Origin: Diploptera punctata
Taxonomy: Eukaryota > Arthropoda > Insecta > Blattodea > Blaberidae
Reading direction: 5' to 3'
Assembly (NCBI GenBank): GCA_030220185.1
Contig: JASPKZ010005709.1
Location: forward strand, 456,001-520,000
Length of the DNA: 64,000 nucleotides
The notes under the pieces are model-generated. The model was not told the DNA's origin. It did no database searches and saw only the letters and a list, made by a program, of their open reading frames with translations. Within the stretch, counting starts at the first letter, position 1; every line of letters begins with the position of its first letter. The position numbers and the translations under genes are program-made. Shown piece by piece: positions 1 to 9,739 of the stretch.

Positions 1-240
1 TATAATTAAATAATGATTTGTGAGTAAACAGCTTAATTTTATTTGTTAAATAGTCCTAACATATGCCACTCTTGATTTCCAAATTCTCTAGATAAATTCA
101 CTCTTCTCTTCATGAGTCGTGAATTTATTGATAATTTGCAAATCACTCGTGGCATTACTTATGATAAATGTTAAATGATTATTACCTCATAATGTTTACT
201 TTCCAACATTATTTTTAAATAGAATTAAAATTTATGTTGA
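1..240 (+). repeat. Dispersed repeat family D, partial copy
   Basis: The region starting TGAGTAAACAGCTTAATTTT and containing the imperfect inverted motif around GCCACTCTTGATTTCC and GTGGCATTACTTATGATAAA is repeated, in reverse, at about 9740-9880 and again in direct orientation at 22000-22260. No coding capacity is seen. The copy is cut by the window edge. Confidence 0.65.
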
Positions 241-304
241 TATATGAGGTGAGGTACAAGTCTTGACATTAATGCATGCCTATGTGTGTGAGACAGTTAC
301 TTAC

Positions 305-407
305 AGGTGTGACGGACCTGGAGAGCCGCGTGGAGGGTTTAGGGGTGGTAGGTCTGTCTCTATCAGACCCACCTAGAGAAGTCTCGCTGCCGAGGCTGGG
401 GGTGGGG
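305..407 (-). CDS. Rab3-GEF: Probable Rab3-GEF exon h (Pro/Ser/Thr-rich linker)
   Basis: This 103-nt stretch is open in one frame for 34 codons (one leading base plus 34 codons). It reads as a Pro/Ser/Thr/Arg-rich linker (starts PTPSLGSETSLGG, ends RLSRSVTP). A pyrimidine-rich acceptor ending in AG lies at 408-409, and a GTAAGT donor follows position 305. It needs an upstream exon ending in phase 2, but exon g ends in phase 0, so at least one exon between them was not found. The match to MADD is by position and composition rather than by a clear conserved motif; a chance open frame cannot be excluded. Confidence 0.5.
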
Positions 408-825
408 CTATGGTGGGGAAGGGACGATTGATTGCTGATCACAGTCTTGGGAGTAGTGGTCGTCGAATTGGAGTCTGACTCTCCTGCCGGACTCAGTACT
501 TCTTCCTTGTCCTTCAGAGCGAAACATTGGTCTCAGTGCAGCTACCACACACACACAAGTCTGTTCCTCTATTTCACATTTTATTGTACAAAGCATGGGA
601 AAAATTTTACTACAAAATACTAGCATGTCATTCTCGATAATTTTTTTTTTTTTGCAAATGCCCCAGGTTGTCTTTCGACATTCCTGGTGTTCTCTCCTGG
701 CATGGCATACTTGTAACCCACTTCTGAGATTGGGGCGCTTGGAAGGCAGGGTTACGTTGCCCCGATGATATAATGGGTGATGATGATGATAGTGGTGTGC
801 CAGGAGAGTCCCTAATCCTAAGCTT

Positions 826-1033
826 AACCTAAGATGAATATTAATGATGATGATTGTGATGGCCATATGATTTTGGAGACCGTTTGGGCCTTAAAGATTT
901 CCTGACATTTTTCTTACTGTGAGGAAAAACCCCAATAAAAACCTCACCCAGAAAAACTGTCCCGACTGGGGATCAAAGCCTGGCCCACTGCGTGACAAGG
1001 CAGCATGCTACCTTGGGACCACAGCGGTGGACT
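826..1033 (-). mobile_element. SINE-A, truncated copy
   Basis: Contains the tRNA-like head of the SINE-A family at its right end (minus orientation: GGTAGCATGCTGCC box A region and a degenerate box B), followed by the GTGAGGTTTTTATTGGGGTT segment and the CAT-rich repeat. The distal half present in full copies (for example 37060-37407) is missing. Confidence 0.75.
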
Positions 1034-1034
1034 G

Positions 1035-1170
1035 AAATGTTAAATTATAACCCAAATAATTAAATTCATTTACTCGTTTTAAAATTTCACTGTCCAAAAC
1101 AATTTTGCTAGGTGTAGGGTATTTCCCACAAAAGGCCAACACTTTAGTTTTCTTGTATTGATTTCCATTT
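1035..1170 (-). pseudogene. Non-LTR reverse transcriptase fragment
   Basis: Reads KTKVLAFCGKYPTPSKIVLD followed by ILKRVNEFNYLGYNLTF on the minus strand. This is the KTK..AF / (F)NYLG segment found just downstream of the catalytic centre in many non-LTR reverse transcriptases and repeated at 23.5-24.1, 58.3-58.8 and 62.8-63.4 kb. It is squeezed between SINE-A and SINE-B insertions, with no start or end of its own. Confidence 0.6.
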
Positions 1171-1182
1171 TTTTTTTTTTTG

Positions 1183-1475
1183 TGATCCCACAACAGGCCC
1201 GGAGGCCCTTGGGGTAATAGGAGGTTAAGGCTCCCACTTTTTCTAGACAATCGGCACTTTATGTCAGCTGGGTTGTCAGCCCTGCATGACGGCCGTCTTT
1301 ACCCCCAAAACAAGCATCTGGTACTCATTTCCATTAGAGGCTGAATCGACCCCAGGGCCATGGTGCCGCCAGAGGGTTTGGGTCAGTTTAAAAATCCTGA
1401 CCCCAACGGCACTTGGACCCTCGACCCTCCGGCTTGTAGCTCAGTGCCTTAACCACTACGCTATGGCGTGCCCCC
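1183..1475 (-). mobile_element. SINE-B, copy 1 of a head-to-tail dimer
   Basis: Reverse strand starts GGGGGCACGCCATAGCGTAG with an RNA polymerase III box A (TAGCGTAGTGGTTAAGGC) and a box B-like GGTCGAGGGTCC, then a body ending GTGGGATCAC and an A-tract (T-run at 1169-1181 on the plus strand). It abuts a second copy head to tail. Confidence 0.8.
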
Positions 1476-1780
1476 AAAGGTAAAGTGATCCCACAACAGG
1501 CCTCAGGAGGCCCTTGGGGTAGTAGGAGGTTAAGGCTCCCACTTTTTCTAGACAATCGGCACTTTATGTCAGCTGGGTTGTCAGCCCTGCGTGACGGCCG
1601 TCTTTACCCCCAGAACAAGCGTCTGGTACTCATTTCCGTTAGAGGCTGAGTCGACCCCAGGGCCATAGTGCCACCAGAGGGTTTGGGTCAGTTTAAAAAT
1701 CCTGACCCTAACGGGACTTGAAACCTCGACCCTCCATCTTGTAGCTCAGTGCCTTAACCACTACGCTACGGCGTGCCCCC
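1476..1780 (-). mobile_element. SINE-B, copy 2 of a head-to-tail dimer
   Basis: About 305 bp, very similar to copy 1 over its whole length and in the same orientation. Its 3' end (GTGGGATCACTTTACCTTT) runs directly into the 5' end of copy 1 with no poly-A between, so the two form a true dimer rather than two independent insertions. Confidence 0.8.
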
Positions 1781-2137
1781 TATATTGTATATTTTTGCAA
1801 TTATATTAAAATTGTGTATAGAATACTGTAAATCTGTTTCTGTTGGAGCTATTCATACCAAATAATCTGCAAAAGCAGGGAGTCTATTTATCAGAGAATG
1901 AGATGCTGGTATTTTGACTGTGTGAAACAGACTCTATATAAACAAACAGGTGAAAGGTGTGATGATAAATCTACTTCTGCACACAGCAGGCAGGACACTT
2001 AACAATATACTCCATTTAATTACAACATCAAGAATTACGCACATCCGAAGGAGTATTAATGTGACACATATCTGTGTGACTTTCAATTTCCTCTCTAAGA
2101 AAGATATCTCCTTGAATGTTCATTATATCTTATATTA
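1781..2137. other. AT-rich intron, nothing recognised
   Basis: No supported coding, RNA or repeat feature was recognised here. Confidence 0.5.
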
Positions 2138-2440
2138 GTCTCATCATGTTACCTCAATATTAACGTTGATTTGTTCTTGAACATGTTTCAAAACGCTTCA
2201 GAGCATGACCTTGTTTGGAGGTTCTTTGGCCAACCACAGGATGGAGCTGACATCGACATCCAGGTTGTGCAACATAATGCAACATAAATCAAACCAGTCT
2301 GGACAAGCTGACGATAAAACAGAATTGTTTTGAAACATGTACAAGAACAAATCAGCATTAATATTGAGGTAGGATGTCCAGACTAAAAATAATATAATTA
2401 AAATAACCTCAAAATATCACTTCCTAAAATTAAATATTCA
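2138..2440. mobile_element. PLE head-to-head pair, CATG subfamily
   Basis: The left arm (minus, 2138-2205) and right arm (2296-2440) are inverted copies of the same 3' end, marked TTGAGGTAGGATGTCCAGAC. Between them (2205-2286, plus) lies a PLE C-terminal reading frame, HDLVWRFFGQPQDGADIDIQ, ending at a TAA. The same coding end is seen on the minus strand at 63850-64000. The right arm carries a hammerhead-like core at 2308. Confidence 0.7.
2308..2342 (+). ncRNA. Hammerhead-like core (CATG type)
   Basis: CTGACGA (2308-2314), stem II AAAACA / TGTTTT (2316-2321 and 2326-2331), GAAA (2332-2335), self-complementary CATG (2336-2339), then TAC. Other copies of the subfamily have GTC at the cleavage position. 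Stem I next to the core is weak (one G-C pair, then A-A oppositions), so activity is doubtful. Confidence 0.45.
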
Positions 2441-2559
2441 TTATATCTACCTAAGATCTACCCACAACAGGCAGACATACTGACCCTATACTACTTCTTT
2501 TGAGCTATATTCCAGTTGTAATATAAACAAACCAGATATATGATTGCATTTTCATTGAT

Positions 2560-2935
2560 AACATAATGGTTTTTATTAAATATATGTAGGAAATAACACT
2601 ATGAGGTTTTAAAATCATTGGGAAGTAACATTATGAGGTTTAATTTAATAACTAAATTTGTATTTTTTAAACATTCTTACCTCGTATGACAGTTTTGTCA
2701 GACATATGTTTCAAGGCTGTTGGCCCATCTTCAGCGTATCACAAACTGATTTTTTTCTTTTCCTCATGTTGTCGGCCCTGGATCTGTGTTCCAAAGAACT
2801 TGGTAATGAGGCTCCTTTCTCCGGGAATTTCAAAAGTTCATAATTTTCTCCTTGTTCTTCTATACGTAGATTTTTTCCCATATTGTGAGTTCATTGGTAT
2901 TTTCTAACTGTTTTAACCCTTCAGAGCGGATAGAT
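2560..2935 (-). pseudogene. PLE 3' end with GIY-YIG C-terminal remnant, minus strand
   Basis: The left edge has the conserved PLE terminus (GTAGGAAATAACACTATGAG). On the minus strand 2935-2800 resembles the conserved TIWEKIY....KIMNF segment of the GIY-YIG C-terminal region, with stops and frame changes. A hammerhead (2691-2747) follows. The copy is 5'-truncated at about 2935. Confidence 0.65.
2691..2747 (-). ncRNA. Hammerhead ribozyme, CATATG type
   Basis: Minus strand: outer stem I AGTTTGT with ACAAAACT (one bulge), internal loop, CTGAAGA core (2728-2734), stem II GGGC/GCCT, GAAA, self-complementary CATATG, then TC. This has the layout of a type I hammerhead with a stem I internal loop and a GUC cleavage site. 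Confidence 0.7.
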
Positions 2936-3654
2936 TTAAATGGCCGGGAATACTCTGATGTGGGAGGAAGTTCACCGGTATTTAAACTCAGCCGTTCAGT
3001 GCCAGTATTCCAATAACGCATTTAAATTGATATATCTTCAGTAATTTAAATGTTTTTGCAATTCCTTTATGGTGAACCCTTAATATAATATTTAATTAAT
3101 TAAATTTGTTACGGTTCTCACATAACATCTCTGCATTTTTTGCAGACTTATTTATGGTTGTTGTGCCACAGTTGAAATAGGTCCTTTTTGTAAATTTCGC
3201 ACATAAGTGACACAGTGTATTGCACTAGGGATTCTTTGAAGAATTCAGAGAACCGGCTTTACCTAACAACAAAACGAAATATTTACACAAAGAGAAGGGT
3301 CTTAAAAAAAAAATGAACTTCAAAAATTGGTGTGATAAATCTTCAAAATGTAAACCAGCTGTTTGACACTCGGGCAACAATAAGTGTATTTTTTTCCCCT
3401 TGTGTTTACTTTGTTCATGTTTATTACAAACACATTGCTTCTATGCGCTGACCTTCTTTCTTGTAGGGGGGGGGGCAGCCTTCTCCAAATGTATCTTTCT
3501 AACACTTTTGAAACATTATTTTAGGTCGTGTGCCTTCAAAAAATGGTCTTTCTACACATCAGACCTGTTGTACTAAAAGACCTTCATCAACCCTAAATTT
3601 CAATGCCTTTCTTCTGGTTTCCAAACTGAAACCAGTTGATGAAATATGACTATA
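2936..3654. other. Intron, nothing recognised
   Basis: AT-rich sequence with short open frames only; a poly-G run sits near 3466. No repeat family or coding motif was recognised. Confidence 0.45.
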
Positions 3655-3953
3655 ATAGTTTCACCGGAGGTGTGGACTTAAAAGATTAACATGCTACAAG
3701 CTGGAAGATCGAGGGTTTGAGTCCCGGTGGATCAGGATTTTTAAACTGAATCAAACCTTCAGGCGGCACTGTGAACCCGGGATTGACTCAGCCTCTAACT
3801 GAAATGAGTACCAGATGCTTGTTATGGGCCGTCAGACAGAAATAAGTACTCGGCTTACATCAAGTACCGATAGTTTAGAAAAGTGGGAGCCTTAACCTCC
3901 TAATATCCCAAGAACCTTCTAAGGTCTGTAGTGGACCACTTTACCTTTTAGAT
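3655..3953 (+). mobile_element. SINE-B, diverged copy 3
   Basis: Box B-like GGGTTTGAGTCCCGG near 3714, then the SINE-B body (AATGAGTACCAGATGCTTGT and GTGGGAGCCTTAACCTCCTA) and the 3' end GGACCACTTTACCTTTT. It is more diverged than the 1183-1780 dimer. Confidence 0.7.
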
Positions 3954-4007
3954 ACTGACTGAATTGTAGACTAACTACCTTTCCATAATGTAAGGATATC
4001 GTCATTT

Positions 4008-4036
4008 GAAATATATATATATATATATATATATAT
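4008..4036. repeat. (AT)n microsatellite
   Basis: About 14 uninterrupted AT/TA dinucleotides. Confidence 0.9.
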
Positions 4037-4039
4037 CTG

Positions 4040-4509
4040 AAATTTACTGTTGTGGTCCTGTACTGTAGCGTAAATCGGAAATAACTTTGTTGGGCCTTTA
4101 TTTATACTGAATTTTGCGACATTATTATTAAAAATGAAGAGATTTGAAAATAGATTCAATTTGATAGACAAGCTAATCTACAAAAAAAGGCGAATTTAGT
4201 TTTATAAGAAATCCTTTATCAAGTTATAAATTTAAGAAAAATGTCAGAGGCCGCAAGAATAAATGCAAATATAAAATTATTTTAAATTGTTACTGAGGGC
4301 CGTAATCAGTTAATATATGCACTAATATAAACTTTGAAGTCTCTACATAAAATTTGTATAAACGGTAAATAGTTAATGTAAACACAAAGGTCATAATTAC
4401 AGTTTAAAGCAGTGCGTGTAACTAGCGTACATGTCACGTCGTTCCGCATTGGGTGAAGAATTCAACTTGCGTACACGTCACGTCGCTCCACGCTGACGGG
4501 TTAATAACT
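4040..4509. other. Intron with a short imperfect GC-rich duplication
   Basis: Mostly featureless. Near 4412-4500 a GC-richer motif occurs twice in the same orientation (GCGTACATGTCACGTCG and GCGTACACGTCACGTCG), each followed by a similar CCRC tract. No function is apparent. Confidence 0.4.
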
Positions 4510-4521
4510 TTGTATTTAGAT

Positions 4522-4740
4522 CTATTTTGTGTTTGTCCAAATGTGAGCTACTACCGCAGATTTTTTTTTTACTTCTCCTTTTTTTACATTTCTTATGTGT
4601 TCTTTAATTCTAATATTTAAATTTCTCTTTGTTTTCCCTATGTATACTTTATCACAATCTGCACATTTTATTTGATATATTCCTAATTTTTTTATTATCT
4701 TCAATTTTTTTTCATTTTTGTTGGTTTTTGTAATTTTTTT
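4522..4740 (-). pseudogene. PLE GIY-YIG endonuclease fragment
   Basis: Minus-strand frame LGIYQIKCADCDKVYIGKTK then NLNIRIKEHIRNVKKGEV. It shows the GIY and YIG motifs with an intervening C..C pair (CADC), and the R..EH segment, typical of the endonuclease domain at the C terminus of Penelope-like elements. It lacks the WEKIY tail. An adjoining diverged PLE remnant (4790-4915) carries a decayed ribozyme whose GAAA is lost. Confidence 0.8.
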
Positions 4741-5002
4741 TTAGCTTTGGTGCTAAACTGACGTTGAATTTTCCAATTTTTTTTTTAATTTATTGTGTGC
4801 TTCATTACCATGTTCTTTGGAACACAGATCCAGGGCTGACAACATGAAGAAAAGAAAAAATCAGTTTGTGAAACACTGAAGACAGGGCAAAACTGTCATA
4901 TGAGGTAAGAATGTTTAAAAAATACAAAATCTATTATTTTGAGGTTTATTTTAATTATTAATGAGTTGGATATTTTGACTCACCTCATATTTCTTGATTT
5001 TT

Positions 5003-5046
5003 ATACAGACCGGTTTCATCGTTTTTCTGCGACATTTTCGATGCAT
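5003..5046 (-). ncRNA. Hammerhead-like fold, CCGG type, minus arm
   Basis: Mirror of the fold at 5368-5411: stem I with ATGCA, core TCGAAAA, stem II GTCGC with ACGAT (one change), GAAA (here as TGAAAC), CCGG, TC. The core departs from CTGANGA. Confidence 0.45.
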
Positions 5047-5367
5047 TCCAGTGTTGTTTGGCGGCCATCCATCCTGTAAGTTGACTTCTGCTCCCTCTGC
5101 TGGCTGACCAATGAATTTCCAAATCAAATTTTTTTTCTCTTTCACTGGGAATTTCAAAATTCATGGTTTTCTTTTTATTCTTGCAGATGTAAATTTTGTT
5201 TAAAAATTAAAAATTAAAACTTGCATCTGCAAGAATAAAAATAAAACCATGAATTTTGAAATTCCTGGTGAAGGAGAAAAAAAATTTGATTCGGAAGTTC
5301 ATCGGTCAGCCAGCAGAGGGAGCAGAAGTCAACTTACAGGATGGACAGCCGCCAAGCAACAGTTGAA

Positions 5368-5411
5368 ATGCATCGAAAATGTCGCAGAAAAGCGACGAAA
5401 CCGGTCTGCAT
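5368..5411 (+). ncRNA. Hammerhead-like fold, CCGG type
   Basis: Stem I ATGCA (5368-5372) pairs perfectly with TGCAT (5407-5411). Stem II is GTCGC / GCGAC, followed by GAAA, self-complementary CCGG and TC. The first core strand is TCGAAAA (5373-5379) instead of CTGANGA, so the fold is preserved but the catalytic core is altered. Confidence 0.55.
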
Positions 5412-5529
5412 AAAAATCAAGAAATATGAGGTTAGTCAAAATATCCAACTCATTAATAATAATTAATGGTTTTTATCTTTGAACGTGTAAGAAAATGTAG
5501 TTCGCTCTCTAACATTCAAAATAAAGAAA

Positions 5530-5645
5530 AAAAAATCATCATTGTTTTCAAGGATTAGACCTGTTGGCTTGTTCTGACTTAAAATTGTTCACACCATCTT
5601 TTCGAAGGCCAACCTATATTTCCTGCCCTCCTTGGATCATAATAT
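5530..5645 (-). pseudogene. Non-LTR element 3' end fragment
   Basis: Resembles the 3' end at 61690-61770 plus 62772-62830 (the GGATTAGACCTGTTGGCTTG block, TTGTTCACACCATC). Preceded by a short ATCATC tail. Decayed. Confidence 0.5.
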
Positions 5646-5935
5646 AAAACAGATCTTGTCATCAAAAAAATTAAAAATATGTATTATATAGCACATGTCT
5701 ATGTAAGTTACATGAGAGAATCTTAAAATATATAATCACAATTTTTATAGATTAAATAAGCATTGTTTTATTCTTATGCACGTGCAATGCAGAATTCGGT
5801 TGGAATTTAAGTTGTTTCAAAATGGCCACTTTCTGTAGAATTTCATAAAAACATTAGAAAATAAATTATTTGAAAAGCAGAGAGAAACAAATTATCTTGA
5901 ATGTTTTCAAACAGTTTAGTGAAAAATATCCCTTA

Positions 5936-6487
5936 CACTGAGCAACAAAAAAAGAAACTTTTTTTTTGTCTCAGAAAGAAAAATATGTGATTCTGATAGT
6001 ATTTTTTTCTCCTGAATTCAAATATGATATCGGTTTTTTCTCCATCATGCAAGATTTCCAAGAGACAGAAATTTATAATTTTAAATACTTTAATATTTTC
6101 TACATTCGTAACTACACAATATTCAAACATTCAGACTCACCTAGAAAGTAAGAAATGACGATTTTCTGCTATATTTTGCCTGTGGAGCATCCCTCTTGAT
6201 TTTCTAACAATAATCAGCCAGCATATTAGGATTCCATTTGCCTTGATATCTCTTTTCCATAGTTAAAAACCATTTGAATTAGCTCATTTGGTTTTATTTT
6301 ACAATGGACAAATGGACGAAAAAACATTAATTAAAAAGATAAATAATTTAAATCCATTAATTGAAATTGAAATAAAAAAAAACTGTGGGTGATGGAGAAA
6401 TTCCGAATACATATTTGAACACACGATGAAAAACTGCATTAAGTACAACTATTGGTACTCATGAGACAAAAATCACGTTGACCAGTG
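5936..6487 (+). mobile_element. TA-inserting MITE, copy 1
   Basis: Starts CACTGAGCAAC after a TA and ends GTTGACCAGTG. Internal sequence matches, in reverse orientation, the element at 16469-17013. No transposase frame. It lies 30 bp from the Tc1 element. Confidence 0.75.
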
Positions 6488-6516
6488 TTATTAGCCATTC
6501 AGGATGTGGTAAAATA

Positions 6517-8060
6517 CACTGCTCAAAACAATTAGAGGAACACTATGAAATATGCAAATATTTTTTCATTGGATAAAGGTACAAACATGAAATTAATAAA
6601 GTACATTATTTGTGGTTATTTATTTATTTATTTATTGCTCATGTCGGTAAAAACAAATGAATAACGCTGACAATTAAGTTTTCAAATAATTCCGCTATGT
6701 AAGCAATTGTATCTTGTGCTTATTTTTCAAAGTTAAACACTCGTTATATAGAGTTAGTATCGTGTATGGCCTCCACGACATTCGATGACACTTTGGCACC
6801 TTCGTGGTATGCTCCCAATAAGATTCTGGATTTCCTCTTGCGGGATATTCTCCCATTCCTCCTTCAGAGCATCTCCAAGTTGCTGCAGAGTTTGTGGAGC
6901 TTGATGTCGGTTCCTGACCTTCCTGTCTAGAAGATCTCACAAGTGTTCAATAGGGTTGAGGTCTGGGCTGACTGCTGGCCACTCCATTACCTCAATTTCA
7001 TTCCTCCTCAGGAAATCCCTGGTGACAGCGGCAGAATGTGCCCTGGCATTATCCTGCATAAACAGAAATCTAGGGCCTACTCCAATGGCAGCAGGTACTA
7101 CATGCTCTTCCAAAACGTGCTCGATATACCGGACAGCATTCAGTCGCTGGGGAACAAGTAAAAGGTCCATACGATTCTTGTACATAACTCCGGCCCACAC
7201 CATTATGGAACCTCCTCCGAATCTATCAATTTCCTGTACAGCCTCTGCAGAAAATCTTCCTCCTGGCCGTCCTCACACTCTCAATCGACCATCACAACGT
7301 GTAAGATGATACCTAGATTCGTCCGAGAAGAGCACAGACTCCCACTGGTTCAGGTTCCAATCACCGTGGTTTTCAGCATACATACGTTTTGCTGCCTTAT
7401 GCCCATTTGTTAAGCGTAGTTTTTTAACGGGCCTTTTTGGACGAATATTCTCTTTCCTTAATCTGTTCCTTATGGTTTGGTCTGAAACTCGGATTCCGGA
7501 AGCCATATGAAGGTCATTCTGCAGGTCTTTTGCAGTTTTTGTACGCTGTCGAAGAGCAGAAAGAACAATGTATCTGTCATCCTGGGGGCTTGTTTTAAAT
7601 TTACGGCCCTGGCCACGTCTTCTACAATACTGACCTGTCTCTCTGTGCCTGTTGCGTAACCTGGACACCACGGAAGGAGAAACCCCAAACTCTCTAGCCA
7701 CTTGTCGCAAAGATTGACCTTGTCGTAAAAGATGTAGAGCATGATACACTTCAAACTCATTTAAATGCCTCAATTTGTCAGAGACTTCAATAAACAAGGC
7801 AATAATCAACATTCGTCACTATAGCACATCAGGAAGCTTAGCAATTAGAAGTGGCCAGTGCCTTCCAAAATAAAAAATTTCTCTATATTTGTTATTTGAG
7901 GTAATTTCTCTGTATTTAGGCCATGGATCTTTAAAATTTGTATCCAATGATAAAATTAATAATTCAATTTACATATTGTCCAACTTTCAGCATCACAGCT
8001 TTAAAAAACAATTACTTATTCAATTTATTACAAGTGTTCCTCTAATTGTTTTGAGCAGTG
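6517..8060 (-). mobile_element. Tc1-like transposon
   Basis: 1544 bp bounded by terminal inverted repeats that start CACTGCTCAAAACAATTAGA and flanked by TA on both sides (6515-6516 and 8061-8062). It carries one near full-length transposase frame on the minus strand with two nonsense codons. It sits in the intron following exon g, 460 bp from that exon. Confidence 0.92.
6754..7812 (-). pseudogene. Tc1 transposase, DD34E, two nonsense codons
   Basis: The single frame runs from ATG at 7812 to TAA at 6754, 352 sense/nonsense codons, normal length for a Tc1 transposase. N-terminal helix-turn-helix: FEVYHALHLLRQGQSLRQVA, then FGVSPSVVSRLRNRH. Catalytic residues: D in FSDESRY, D in DNARAHS and E in SPDLNPIEHL, the last two separated by 34 residues. 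Two in-frame TGA codons interrupt it: 7273-7275 (where the family often has a Trp or Arg) and 6937-6939 (in the conserved PIEHLW, so a TGG to TGA change). No frameshift is needed; the copy is inactive but young. Confidence 0.92.
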
Positions 8061-8520
8061 TAGTAGCAGAATTTACGCAAATGAAATTGCAAATAAAGAA
8101 TATATATCGACATCATGGAAAAAGCATGAATATCTAATTAGATAGGTCATAAATAAATAAGAAATGGAAGTTCCTAATTATTGGTACCATCTTACCTTAT
8201 ATTCAGTTTTATTTCCCATAAAATATGATATTGCTTAAGAACAATGTATCTACCATTGACAGTTCCATACAAAATTCAGTCATTTGTCAAGTAAAAGTAG
8301 CACCACGGTTCACCCAATAGATGGAGTTGGCAGAGTAATACCTTATGCAAGATTGTTTACAGTATAACTGGAACTTAGCTCGCAATTAATATAGACCACA
8401 AAGGCCAAAATCCTTCAAAGGATAAACTTGCTTAAATGGTATCTAAAGGTAAAATTATTGCCAAGTGTCTTGCCCAAGGTTCAAATCTACATAAATATAT
8501 TTAAAAAAAAAGTCACATAC
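8061..8520. other. Intron beside exon g, nothing recognised
   Basis: No repeat or coding feature recognised. The donor of exon g is at 8519-8520. Confidence 0.5.
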
Positions 8521-8825
8521 TGTAGCATCTGTTCTCAAAGGGGCTCCAGAATCAGGCAAATCTTCTCTCAGACGAGCTCCAAACTCCAGTTCCGAGTCTC
8601 TATTGAAGCTGGGAGAACTTAAGTCACTGTGACTCGAAGAAGTAGAATGAGGTGATTCAGGACGACTTTTTGCAGTGACGACATCCTCCTCAGTGGTGGC
8701 TCCAGGCAGCTGTAGGACTGATGGAGGGTGGTACACAGAATGTATGTCCAATCCACTAGATAATACAGCAGGTTGTGGTGTTACTTCCATACCTCGGTCC
8801 TGATATGAGGCTGCACTGGGGAAAC
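8521..8825 (-). CDS. Rab3-GEF: Rab3-GEF exon g
   Basis: 305 nt: two bases completing the split codon from exon f, then 101 codons, ending exactly at a codon boundary. The acceptor is a T-rich tract with AG at 8826-8827; the donor GTATGT begins at 8520. The peptide is a Ser/Pro/Glu-rich linker (for example SRPESPHSTSSSHSD and SPSFNRDSELEF), as expected for the low-complexity region that follows the DENN module in MADD-like proteins. The frame and phase agree with exon f, which supports it strongly even though the sequence itself is poorly conserved. Confidence 0.85.
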
Positions 8826-8827
8826 CT

Positions 8828-9570
8828 GTAAACAAATAACAATTGCAGTAAAATAAATCATCGTTTCAACTTTATAGAAAGTTACACTATGACAAAATAT
8901 ATGTATTTTTTGTCCAATGCCACTCTGTTTCTTATACAACACTTTGTCCACCTCATCACCCCTTTACATTTCTATTCATTTTCATTCACTATCTTCCCAA
9001 TCCTTTGGTATTAACTTACCCTAATTCTATTTTAAACTCAAAAATCAATTAATAATTAAAAAATTAAAGAAAAGTTTTAAATTCAATTCTTTTCCCATAA
9101 AACCAGATATCCTATTTGCCGACTAACATATCACCACCAGCAAGCAATTACTAATATTTTTGAAACAATAAATTCCCACTTTAACTTAAATAATGATCGA
9201 GAGAAAATTTAACTCTAGCTGTACCTCTACATCAGCTGTTCCGGGATCGAAGATCTCATGACCACCTCTTCCTGCAGTCTGCAATATTGCAATACCTCTC
9301 TTTTTTGTTCCAAAACTTCACAAGTTTTCACTAAACCCTTAAGTTGGTAATATAGGATACATCAGTTGGTTTAATTTATTTGATATATTAAATAAAACAG
9401 AAGAAAATGAACAAAACAAATTACTTAAATGTGTGTCTAATTATAAAATATGCCTAATAATAACAGTTACACAAGATTCCGTTTTCACTGCGGTCAGCCA
9501 CATTTAAATTACTGACACGAGAAATTAGTGTCTTGCCAATTTAAGGGGTTAATTTGCACAAAAACTATCA
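8828..9570. other. Intron upstream of exon g, nothing recognised
   Basis: AT-rich sequence; no clear repeats or frames. Confidence 0.5.
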
Positions 9571-9574
9571 ACCA

Positions 9575-9685
9575 TTAGGAAGACCACAACTAAGATGGAA
9601 GGATGTCACCATACCCCGGACCTGTAGTGAATGAACATGCAACAAGCTGCCAGCTTTCATGTATAGAGGAAGAAGAAGAAGAAAC
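9575..9685 (+). pseudogene. Non-LTR 3' end with (GAA)n tail
   Basis: Reads HLGRPQLRWKDVT (the G(R)RP..RW.D motif near the C terminus of many non-LTR polyproteins), a short 3' untranslated part and a GAAGAAGAAGAAGAA tail at about 9668-9682. Confidence 0.65.
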
Positions 9686-9739
9686 TATCAATTTTATTGC
9701 AAAACTGTAATGGAACAAAACATTCCTGTTCTTCACCTT

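Larger units (their letters stand above)
4931..5465. mobile_element. PLE head-to-head palindrome (CCGG type)
   Basis: The minus copy (4931-5190) and plus copy (5218-5465) mirror each other around an AT-rich centre near 5200. Both encode the PLE C-terminal end (KNKNKTMNFEIP, then LI(W/R)KFIGQPAEGAEVNLQD) and both carry a ribozyme fold. Both 3' ends point outward (TATGAGGTTAGTCAAAATAT on the right). The arms differ by many point changes, so this is not a simple assembly mirror. Confidence 0.8.

Noticed and set aside
6695..6940. Separate 81-residue protein next to the Tc1 transposase
   Set aside because: It lies in another frame over the true transposase C terminus, which continues in frame past the TGA at 6937-6939 to a TAA at 6754-6756.
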